A DNA stretch of 64,000 nucleotides. It comes from Euglena gracilis. Taxonomy: Eukaryota; Euglenida; Euglenophyceae; Euglenales. Of this stretch, positions 12,110 to 21,021 are shown one piece after another; positions within the stretch are counted from its first letter, which is position 1, and each line of letters begins with the position of its first letter. The stretch covers positions 10,844,409-10,908,408 of the forward strand of contig CP154957.1 in NCBI GenBank assembly GCA_039621445.1, read 5' to 3'. The position numbers were made by a program, and so were the translations under genes. The notes below the pieces were generated by a model. It was not told where the DNA came from, did no database searches, and saw only the letters and a program-made list of their open reading frames with translations.

Positions 12110-12773
12110 AATGCATTTTTCCCAAAGGCTTCCCCCCCCCAAAAGCCAAATTTGCAACAGAAATGGTGTGCTGTTTAAAATTTTGAATTTAGAGGCCAAG
12201 TCAAGATGCATGGGGGGGTTGGTACGCCGTGGCGAGGGGGTCCGAATAGGGGGGGGGGGCGCAAGGCGGTAGACTGGGGGGGGGGGGGTAGTGGGTAGTC
12301 GGCCGACTAGTCGGCCGACTACCCAATTGGTCCACCGACTAGTCCTAGTCGGTAGCTAGTCGGCGAGACAGGGGGGGGGGGGTAGTGGGTAGTCGGCCAA
12401 CTAGTCGGCCGACTACCCACTCTAATGTACTAACGGGTCAAAACCGCCGACTTTTAAGCCCCCCCCCCCATGAACAAAATCCAATGGAAACTAGTCGGTG
12501 GCTAGTCGGCGGTCATAAAAATGGCCTGTGGCGGGCCCAAATCACCCGGAAATGGTCCGGGTGGGTCCAAATAAGTGTCTTACGCCTAAATAAACACCCC
12601 CAGATGGAAATCTTTGGTCAGTGGGGGGTGGGTGTGCCCTTGATGGGGGTCCGGAGGGGTAAAAAACCAATGATGAAATAGGGATTACATTAAAATCCTT
12701 CAGAAATGCAATCTGCAATCTGCGTTTTGCATCACGAGAGGCAGAAAACTCCCCCCTCCACCCCAATCCGAGA

Positions 12774-13470
12774 CTCAAATAACAAAATCCCTTCTGTGTT
12801 GGCAACATACTCGGGGGCTAAGTCGTTTTTGTGGCTCACTTTGGCATAGGCGGGGGGGGCTCCGCCCCCCCCCCCCCCGCACCCCCCCCTCAAATAACAA
12901 AATCCCTTCTGTGTTGGCAACATACTCGGGGGCTAAGTCGTTCTTGTGGCTCACTTTGGCATAGGCGGGGGGGGCTCCGCCCCCCCCGCACCCCCCCCCC
13001 TCAAATAACAAAATCCCTTCTGTGTTGGCAACATACTCGGGGGCTAAGTCGTTTTTGTGGCTCACTTTGGCATAGGCGGGGGGGGCTCCGCCCCCCCCCG
13101 CACCCCCCCCTCAAATAACAAAATCCCTTCTCTGTTGGCAACATACTCGGGGGCTAAGTCGTTTTTGTGGCTCACTTTGGCATAGGCGGGGGGGGCTCCC
13201 CCCCCCCCCCCCCCCCCTCAAATAACAAAATCCCTTCTCTGTTGGCAACATACTCGGGGGCTAAGTCGTTTTTGTGGCTCACTTTGGCATAGGCGGGGGG
13301 GGCTCCGCCCCCCCCGCACCCCCCCCCCCCCCTCAAATAACAAAATCCCTTCTCTGTTGGCAACATACTCGGGGGCTAAGTCGTTTTTGTGGCTCACTTT
13401 GGCATAGGCGGGGGGGGCTCCGCCCCCCCCGCACCCCCCCCCCCTCAAATAACAAAATCCCTTCTATGTT
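12774..13470. repeat. Tandem array, about 110-bp unit, six to seven copies
   Basis: Each unit begins TCAAATAACAAAATCCCTTC, continues GTTGGCAACATACTCGGGG and CTAAGTCGTTTTTGTGGCTC, and ends with GCGGGGGGGGCTCCGCCCCC plus a C run of variable length. Copies are nearly identical except for the C/G runs, so the array is recently expanded. The Pro-rich and Gly-rich frames through it are repeat artefacts. Confidence 0.9.
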
Positions 13471-14165
13471 GGCAATAGACTTGGAGGGATAAGACCCTTT
13501 TTTTGTGCAAATTTTGACTTATATTGAAAATTCATGGGGAGAGGTGTACTTTTGTCAAAAGTGGCCCAAAATGGACATTTTCCCCCAATTTTTTTGCATA
13601 TTCACCCCCGATTGGGGGGTTCTGGAGCCATTTGGGTGGGTTTTGACCGGCGTTGAGGTGAATTAGACAAATTTTTTTTCCCAGGGGGGGGGCTTAAAAG
13701 TCGGCGGTTTTGACCCGTTAGTACATTAGAGTGGGTAGTCGGCCGACTAGTCGGCCGACTACCCAAGGTTCGGCAAATTTCAAAATTTTGGGAATTTTTC
13801 ATTTCAATTGAAAAATTCGAAAAATTCGAATTTTTCGAAAATTTCAAAAATCGCGGAACGCGAATCTGGGTATTCCTAATTCATCAGAAATTGCTTTTTG
13901 TGAACTGTGCAGACAACTCCAAGATGCCAGCGGGATGCAGGAGCATATGGTGAATTTGCCAATTCTTTCAGTGAATGTACATTTTTCTCTGTTGCAGATC
14001 TCACGGCAAGAAATTACTCAAGTCTATCACGCTTGAAATGAACTTATTGGAAGGAGGTTGGTAATCTGGACCTGAGCATGTCCCTGCTAAACTGCTCAGT
14101 TTGTATTACGGCCAACAACGTGTGTGTTTTCTGGTTCCTGTTGCTGTTCCTGTTTGCTTTTCAAT

Positions 14166-14706
14166 GGCAAAGAACTGGCCAGTTTTGGGCCAGATTTGGT
14201 GGCCAGTTTTCGGCCATATGTGCTGGCCAGTTTTGGGCAGAAGTGCTGGCCAGTTTTGGGCCAGATTGGTGGCCAGTTTTGGGCCACAGTTTTGGGCAGA
14301 AGTGCTGGCCAGTTTTGGGCCACATGCTGGCCAGTTTCGGGCCAGATTGGTGGCCAGTTTTGGGCCACAGTTTTGGGCAGAAGTGCTGGCCAGTTTTGGG
14401 CCACATGCTGGCCAGTTTCGGGCCAGATTGGTGGCCAGTTTTGGGCCACAGTTTTGGGCAGAAGTGCTTGCCAGTTTTGGGCCACATGCTGGCCAGTTTC
14501 GGGCCAGATTGGTGGCCAGTTTTGGGCAGAAGTGCTGGCCAGTTTTGGGCCACATGCTGGCCGGTTTTGGGCCAGATTGGTGGCCAGTTTTGGGCCACAG
14601 TTTTGGGCAGAAGTGCTGGCCAGTTTTGGGCCACACGTGCTGGCCACTTTTGGGCAGGCTGGCCAGTTTTGGGCCACATGCTGGCCAGTTTTGGGCCAGA
14701 TATAGA
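14166..14706 (+). repeat. 81-bp minisatellite built from GGCCAGTTTTGGGC
   Basis: The higher-order unit starts GGGCAGAAGTGCTGGCCAG and recurs at about 14294, 14375 and 14456, a period of 81 bp, with shorter variants on both sides. Because 81 is a multiple of three and the units lack stops, all six frames stay open and give Trp/Gln/Gly-rich pseudo-proteins on both strands. I treat these as repeat artefacts. Confidence 0.9.
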
Positions 14707-16034
14707 GAATGTTGGCGTACGGGCCAAATTTTCCCGGCCCTTTTTTGAAAATCCTGCCTCAAAAATTTCAAAATGACCCTTTTTCCATCATCTTGCAAAC
14801 AAAACCTGCCAATTTTTTCTGGCTGTTTTCAGGTTTGGCACCAATTTTTTCTGCTTTAAGTCCCCCCCCCGGTACGGGGTGGGGTTGTCTGGGGGACGGG
14901 GTTGGTTTTTTGTTCGTTTCATCGGGAGGGTTTCTGCCTAGTAAAGGTGGACTTCTGCAACAGCCGGGAGGCCGGCAACAAAAAATCTTTTTTTTGGTCA
15001 CCGACGGGATTTTCCGCAGACGGAAGGCAAAATACATCTGAATTACCTCTCGATGGTGTTTATCTTTCTTCGGGTACCTTGAAAATGCCGTTATCCTTGG
15101 AAGGACTTTGGCCGCCGGCGAAAAAAACACATCCCTGTTGCAGTGCTTCACCAGGTGGAAATTTTGGAAATTTTCCTCACGAAAAATTCGAATAATTCAA
15201 CCTTGAAAAATTCGAATTATTCGAGGCGGAAAAATACGCCGAACCCTGCGACTACCCACTACCCCCCCGCCGACTAGCTACCGACCAATTAGTCGGCCGA
15301 CTAGTCGGTGGACCAATTGGGTAGTCGGCCGACTAGTCGGCCGACTACCCACTACCCCCCCCCCCCAGTCTACCGTTTGGCACTGGGAGGGGGGGTAAAT
15401 GGCGTGGCGAGGGGGTCGGCGACCAGGGGGGGGGAGGGGTGTACCATGGTTTTCCAACAAAATTTTCGTTCAAAAAATCGCGAAAATCGCCGGTGGCGTG
15501 GCGAGGGGGTCCGGCTAGGGGGGGGGGAGGGGGGTAAATGGCGTGGCGAGGCCCTCGGAGAGGGGGGGGGAGGGGTGTACCAACCCCCCATGTGTTTCCT
15601 GTTGCCGCCCGAAGGGCGACGAGACGGTAGTGAGATACTCACAAACAATACCCCCAAATTGAAAAAAAGAAGATTTTCACCCCCTCTGACCCATGAGTTT
15701 TGGAATTGTTTGGCCGCCCAAAGGGCGGCGAGACAGTAGTGACCTCCAACGGCAATAACACCAAAAGGTTCAATGAAAGTTGAGGTTTTAATGTAATAAA
15801 TTGAAAAGGCACAAAGAACGTGGTGAGAAAATCACACACTTTTCAAAAAAATTCTTTCTTTCCAAAATCTCGGGGGGGGGCGGCCGCCCCCCCCCCCGAC
15901 CCCCCACTTCTACACCTATGCAGCCTACTGGATTTGAGTGTTTAGGAGCAAGGCTATATACAAAGCGGAAGTGAGGTGAGGCAAGGGCAAGGGCAAAGCC
16001 CAAGCGAAGGGAGATGGAGGTGGCGGGAGGATTA

Positions 16035-16356
16035 CCATGCCCCCCCCCCCGAGTTAGTCACCCCCCCCCCTATTAGTCACCTTTGGGCCCCAGGCAAAAA
16101 AAAATTTACGAAGGGAAATATTTCTGTGAAAAAAATGCCAAAATTGGACACCCACAATTTTTTGCTTGTTGCCATCCATGAAAAGTGCCCTGGAATTCCC
16201 AAAAACAACCTTGAAACCCCCCAAGACTTTGGGTGGGGGCAAAATTTGGGCAAAAATTGTTCCCCCCCCCCCGAGTTAGTCACCCCCCCCCCCTATTAGT
16301 CACCCTGGCGGATTTTCCCTTCCAAGGGGGGTGACTAACTGGGGGGGGGGGCACGG
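16035..16356. mobile_element. Poly-C inverted-repeat element, TSD TA, inside LINE-5
   Basis: The left end is CCATG plus a C run, then GAGTTAGTCAC, a C run, and TATTAGTCACC. The right end is GGGGTGACTAACT, a G run, then CACGG. TA flanks it at 16033-16034 and 16357-16358. GAGTTAGTCAC and TATTAGTCACC recur inside at about 16270-16300. It separates the LINE-5 endonuclease fragment from its 3' UTR. Confidence 0.6.
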
Positions 16357-16463
16357 TATATAGTGTTTGGTGTGCATGTGCTGGGCACCCCGGGGCTTTG
16401 AAAGGGAACCGGGTGGTGGTGCGGGTGTTGTGGCGGGAGCACAGTGTCCTTACGAGTTCAGAA

Positions 16464-16862
16464 TCATGCGGTCCTTGCGGCCCTTTCGGCCAACCGCAAC
16501 TGCCGTGCTACAGCACGGGCTAGCGAGATGGCCAGGTTTTCAGTCAGTTCTTGAAACTTGCGTTGTTTGGCAGTTCCAGAGTAGGAGTTGGTCGGGAGGC
16601 GCAGGACATCACAGGACATCACGTTGGAGTTTGGAGGCTGCTGGCCCGTGCACCCCCATGGGTTGAAGGTCACCCCAATGCACTCCCACTGGTGACGGGC
16701 GCACCGATCTTCAGCCTGGGATCGTTTGTGCATTTCAGCATCTGGTAGGGTACGCCGAACTCGGGCCAAATTCAGAGGCCACCGTGAAGGAGCTAGCGGG
16801 TGTTCGATGGTGACATCCACATCAAGGTGCTCCATTTGTTCCACCCGAGGTCCGGAATGCAA
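16464..16862 (-). pseudogene. LINE-5: C-terminal fragment of RLE-type RT protein
   Basis: This 132-aa frame matches the end of the RLE LINE proteins in this window. DVDVTIEHPLAPSRWPLN aligns with AIDVTIRHPLAPSRTRPG of LINE-1 and is followed by a similar helical C-terminus ending near RAVARQLRLAER. The DVDVTI aspartate is the likely last catalytic residue of the PD-(D/E)XK-type restriction-like endonuclease. The RT domain, the zinc knuckle and the RPGD half of the nuclease are missing, so the protein is inactive. Its 3' UTR continues as 16463-16357, then 16034-15921, and finally 11505-11455 after the two insertions are removed. Confidence 0.75.
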
Positions 16863-17009
16863 ATTTCACCTGACAAACGCCACCGTGTGACAGATTACTT
16901 GACATTTTGAAAAAAAGGCTGACAAGCGGTAAAGTTGTATAACGAACGGACTGCTTAGGACTCACGCAAGGCGCCTTGGTTCTCGCGCTCGTAATCTTCT
17001 CACCATCTG

Positions 17010-17470
17010 GTGTTTCTCCCTTTTGGAAAAAGGTTTCATCTTTCTTCTAATTTCAGATACAAGCTATTTGGAGGATGAGGAATGCATTGATGCAGGATTT
17101 TTTGAAGATTGAATGAGGTATGCCCATCTGAAGGTGTCTTTTGAAGAATGATTGTAATGGTCTTTTCTAGTGCATCTGGACCACTTTCAAAAATTTGGCA
17201 TTTTCTCAAAATTTGGTCAGGTGGGTGACAATTTTGAGTCCTACCCTCTCGTGTGGCATGTCTTCTGTTGTGCGTTCTGTTTTTATATGATTTTCTGAAC
17301 GTTCTCGTGGTTTTCTGTATGTGGTTGACAGTTTTGGAACTTTTGCTGCCATTTCACAGATCACTGGCTGCAGCTCTGTGTCTTTGGCCTGGTGTTTTGG
17401 TGACATTTTGGCCTGGCATTCTGTGTTTTCTTGCTTTCCAATTCGCCTTCAAACTGTAATTCTTTGAATG
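17010..17470 (+). repeat. Dispersed repeat, inverted partner at 20.52-21.00 kb
   Basis: Shared blocks include GACCACTTTCAAAAATTTGG, GGGTGACAATTTTGAGTCC, GTTTTGGAACTTTTGCTGCC and ATTCTGTGTTTTCTTGCTTT. They occur in the same order over about 460 bp. No terminal repeats and no coding frame shared by both copies were recognised. Confidence 0.75.
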
Positions 17471-18396
17471 GAATTGTAATTCTGTCATGTTTTTCAGTGG
17501 TACCACATTGTCTTTCATTTGTCCTCCTCTCACTCCCAGGTTGAAATGTGAAGAAAAAGAAGATAAACCAAGAAGAGAAGAAGAGTAATGACGTGAAGGT
17601 GGTGTCATGGTCCTGTGGCGTTTTGCGAAAAAACACAGGACCCTTTTGCTGTAAATTGCATGCTCTCTTCTATGTTGCAATTTTCGCCTTTGCTTTGGTG
17701 CAATTCAAAAAGGTTGTTTCACTTGTTTTTGCGTTTTTTTTTGCCAAAAGGCCTTTCGAAAAGAACTTTGTTTGTTCTGGCGTTCTGATTCTGTTGAGAC
17801 CCCCCCCCCACTTCTTGGGTCCAGATCTTGGGCAGTTTGGGGAACACTTTTAGTGCCACAGGTGGGGACCAGTTTTGGTGTCAAGGGTTTCTTTTCTTGG
17901 GGGGCGGGTTCAAAAAATTACACTCTATTCCTTTCAGTTCCGTGTGCAAAAGGTTTCCGGAAAGGGACCGTCCATGATTTTTAAAGACCTGAAGGGTGCA
18001 CTTCTTGGGAAACATACCATTCTGCGAACAGAGCATCCCAACTGGCAACGTGCAGCAGCGTTGGCTAGTAATGGCCAAAACTTTTCAAAAGGCCTGAAAT
18101 TTCAGTAAAGTGAAATTTGCACGGTTTTATTGCATTTTTCCATATTTTCATGAAATCTCAAAAAATTGAAAAGTAAAAAGTTTCCGTTGCTTCGCGATCA
18201 ACAGCGAGTCCTACTTTCCTCACCCACCTGCACGGAGATGCCCTGCCCGTGTCCGCCGTGCTGTGGCACCTGCCAATTCGTACAGATGTAGACGGAAAGG
18301 TGAAGACAATGAAGTGCAGGACAGTGGCGAACACCACTCGGTGGGCACTACGCCTACAGTACTGCTTTTTTTGTTTTTTTGTCAATCAACTGCATC

Positions 18397-18469
18397 GTAC
18401 AGATAGCTTGGGTGGTAGAGCATTCTTCCCAGAATTGGGAAGTTGTGGGTTCGAATCCCACTCTGTGCG
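18397..18469 (+). tRNA. tRNA-like sequence, probably a pseudo-tRNA or SINE head
   Basis: GTACAGA at 18397 pairs with TCTGTGC at 18462 (seven pairs, one wobble). The D-arm is GCTT-GGGTGGTA-GAGC and the T-arm is GTGGG-TTCGAAT-CCCAC, with a canonical B-box. Spacing is right for a 73-nt tRNA. The anticodon stem at the standard position does not pair, and the base before the putative anticodon is not T. A shifted six-pair stem (CTTCCC/GGGAAG) forms instead. I therefore think it is a tRNA-derived Pol III promoter or a decayed tRNA. Confidence 0.5.
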
Positions 18470-18889
18470 TGTTTTCCCCGTTCGGATATTTTTTGTTATG
18501 ATTTTGCTCATTCGCGAAAAGGCTTACATTCCTAATCCCCCCCATCCCAAGTGCCACAATGTCACTTCGAGTGGAAGCGGTGTGGGATTGCCTATGGTGA
18601 AAGCACAGAGTTCCGATAATGAGGTGGAAATGCAGGAACTGTTTGCGTTATGGAGGGTTAGTTCCATTTGGCAGTCCACCCAGGCCTTTGCTCTGAACAA
18701 ATACACACTCGATCGAGCAGAGGCCTGCCTGCAGCACGGCGACAAGCCCTTGGTTGGGCTACTTGTGAAGCTACTTCGCCCCTGGTGGGGTCACAAGTTA
18801 CATGTCTGTGGACAGATTTCACAAACATTTCATCATGAGATGCTTGTTTTCTTGCTTGTTTTGTGTTTTTAAACTGCGAAAGAAAAGAA

Positions 18890-19180
18890 AAGAGGCCAGT
18901 TTTGGGGACCACATCTTGGGGCCATTTGGGCGCATTTGTTTTGGGGCCAGTGGGCCAGATGATTGGTGCAAACTTTTGGAGCCAGTTTTTTTGGTGCATC
19001 TTGGGGCCAGTTTGGGGGCCACACCTTGGGGCCAGTTTTTTCGTGCAACATCTTGGGGCCAGTTTGGTGCAACTGTTTTGGCAGGTTTAGGGGAACATTT
19101 TTACGCCAGTTTGGTGCCACATGTTGGGCCAATTGGGCCAGTTTAGGACAACAGTTTTGGCCACAGTTTCAGGCCAGCCC
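18890..19180 (+). repeat. Degenerate minisatellite, TTGGGGCCAGTTT motif
   Basis: About ten imperfect repeats of CATCTTGGGGCCAGTTTGG and variants. They are preceded at 18830 by TTTCATCATGAGATGCTTGT, which matches the leader seen at 7.54 kb. From 19180 to 19960 I see no gene. Confidence 0.7.
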
Positions 19181-19966
19181 AAAACTCAGACAAAAACTGA
19201 GGATTGGTGGTTCACTTTTTTTTCTTTCCGTACATTTTTTTCTTTTTACTGACCCAGCGGGGTTACTCCACTTTGGGTTTTGGTCACGGGATTCTGGACA
19301 GCTTTCTTGGTCCTTTTTTTTTTTCCCTCGACAGAACCCAAAATACGGTGGGGAAAAAGGGAAGTTCGCCCAAACGCAACCCTTCTCTCACGGACGGATT
19401 TCCCCGCGGGCGTTAGCAGTCGGCGGCTGGGATGTCCTTGTAGGTCCTGACCATCCGCGCAACTGTTCATGGACAATGAAGTAGAGCGGTTTTCGCAGGA
19501 CGGCAATATTAATAGTCAATGAAAAACGAACTTTTCACGGTCCACGAAATTACTTACAAAAGCCGTGAAATTTCATGAAAATTACTTACGTGAAAGATTA
19601 CGGCCTTTGCTAGCGTTGGCTTCCACTGTGTCACACGTGCGGTTACGTATGACACAATTTTTTCCGTTTGACATCAACCCACGTTTGACCAGGGTGGTTG
19701 TCAGCGACGATCCCGCATTTCCAAAAAGACGACCAAATTACAGTGGCCAAAATGACGATTCCATTCCTGCCCGAGGAGGAGGAGATCAGCGTCACGGGTG
19801 CCAGCCTCACAGCCCTGTTCTTTGCGCAGGGTGATGCCTGAGCGTTGGCAGAGGTCAAAGATGGCGTACGCAGTTATGTCTTTCAGTTATGCCATTCCTT
19901 CTGCATGTCACCGAAGGGATCGACCGCCTCAGCACACAGGGGGCACACATTGTCTGACACCCAGGA

Positions 19967-20060
19967 AACGGTGGTGGGGCGAACCGAATCCACCGACCAT
20001 TGGCACAGCCTACTGGATTTGAGTGTTCAGGGGGGTGGGAGGCTATGTACAGATGGGGCA
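19967..20060 (-). mobile_element. RLE-LINE 3' end fragment (LINE-6)
   Basis: It shares the conserved terminus with LINE-1: GGTGGGGCGAACCGAATCC, then CACCGACCATTGGCACAGCC, CTACTGGATTTGAGTGTTC, and AGGCTATGTACAGA. The minus strand is the LINE sense strand. How far its body extends toward 20330 is unclear, because no protein domain is seen there. Confidence 0.65.
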
Positions 20061-20519
20061 ACCCCATGGATAGTCAGAGGGGTAGCAGCCATGGAGAGTG
20101 TGCAAAGTGTAAGATACAACGGACCGAGGGGGTGAGAAGGTTAGGTGAACCCGCAATTGGTCATGTATGGACCTGGGCCTTGGGTGTGGGGGCTGGGGTG
20201 AGTGGCGGTCCGTTCTTTGATGGACTGACACTGCTCCGGGTCATGCTCCCGCTGTGCTGCGGGTGCGCTCCGTTGGGGCAGCTTCGTCGGCCACCCTTCT
20301 GCGATTAAAGACGTGCCTTGGCTGCTCTTTGGGACGATCTGACCCCCAATTAGGAAGCACTTGGCGTGGTCGCCTGCGCTAGCATTGGTTGATCCTAATT
20401 GGGAGAGATTTCATGAAAAACTTCCGAGTGTCTATTTTTTTCCCGCATAATACATGGCGGACAATTGAAAGCCCCTGGTGGGGTACAAAAAAACATGACG
20501 CAATGGCAGTTCGGGGGTT

Positions 20520-21005
20520 CAATTTACAGATTTGCAGTTTGAAGGCGAGGAAAGTAAATTGGAAAGCAAGAAAACACAGAATGCAAGGTCAAAATGTCCC
20601 CAAATCAGCAGGCCCAAGACACAGAACTGCAGCTAGAGCTCTGTGAAATGGCAGCAAAAGTTCCAAAACTGTAAAACACGACCAGAAAACCACAAAAAAC
20701 CCAGAAAATGATATAAAAAACAGAACTCCCACAGAAGACATGCCACACAAGAGGGTGGGACTCAAAATTGTCACCCAGCGGACCAAATTTTGGAGAAAAT
20801 GCCAAATTTTTGAAAGTGGTCCAGACGCACTAGAAAAGACCAATAGAATCATTCTTTAAAAGACACTTTTAGATTGGCGTACCTGCTTAAATGTTCAAAA
20901 ACTCTGGCATGACTGCATTCCTTGTCCTTCAAATAGTTTGTACCTGAAGTCAGAATAAAGATAAACAAGGAATTCCAGAGGGAGAAACACTTTTCTGAGC
21001 GTGTA
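20520..21005 (-). repeat. Dispersed repeat, inverted copy of 17.01-17.47 kb
   Basis: This is the minus-strand counterpart of the 17-kb repeat, with about 15% visible substitutions. It lies just beyond the 3' end of LINE-1. Confidence 0.75.
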
Positions 21006-21021
21006 TTTTTCCCTCAACAAA

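Larger units (their letters stand above)
12267..15375. mobile_element. TAGTCGG palindrome element with CGGTAGACT ends
   Basis: The left end CGGTAGACT plus a G run and TAGTGGGTAGTCGGCCGACT is the reverse complement of the right end. The TAGTCGGCCGACTAGTCGGC motif is itself palindromic. Inside, a second inverted pair (12386-12470 and 13683-13765, sharing CTAATGTACTAACGGGTC and CGCCGACTTTTAAG) encloses the 110-bp tandem array. No ORF of note. Confidence 0.65.
12213..15588. mobile_element. GGGTTGGTAC-ended element, TSD CATG, interrupted
   Basis: The left end is GGGGGGTTGGTACGCCGTGG and the right end is GTGTACCAACCCCC. CATG is repeated at 12209-12212 and 15589-15592. Its right part (15376-15588) is nearly identical in reverse complement to 30942-31140. 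The element is split by the TAGTCGG element at 12267-15375. Confidence 0.65.
11506..15920. mobile_element. hAT-like non-autonomous element, 4.4 kb, TSD CAGCCTAC
   Basis: The left end is CAGGGGTGTAGAAGT and the right end, reverse complemented, is CATAGGTGTAGAAGT. The 8-bp direct repeat CAGCCTAC flanks it at 11498-11505 and 15921-15928, and removing the element rejoins a conserved LINE 3' end. Short terminal repeats beginning CA and an 8-bp TSD fit the hAT superfamily. No transposase frame is seen, so it is probably non-autonomous. Its interior holds GCCGCCCGAAGGGCGGC hairpins (11586, 11872, 15603, 15712), two elements of a 4-bp-TSD family, a TAGTCGG palindrome element, a tandem array and a minisatellite. 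The second member of the family is at 32832-35439. Confidence 0.75.

Noticed and set aside
12774-13470. CRISPR-like regular repeats
   Set aside because: The 110-bp units are contiguous with no unique spacers and the setting is eukaryotic; it is a tandem array.
14078-14776. Long overlapping frames (190-230 aa) on both strands, Trp/Gln/Gly/Phe-rich
   Set aside because: They follow an 81-bp repeat without stops in any frame; no non-repeat coding signal.
18249-18872. 207-aa plus-strand frame
   Set aside because: It runs through the tRNA-like sequence and has no recognisable domain; probably chance.
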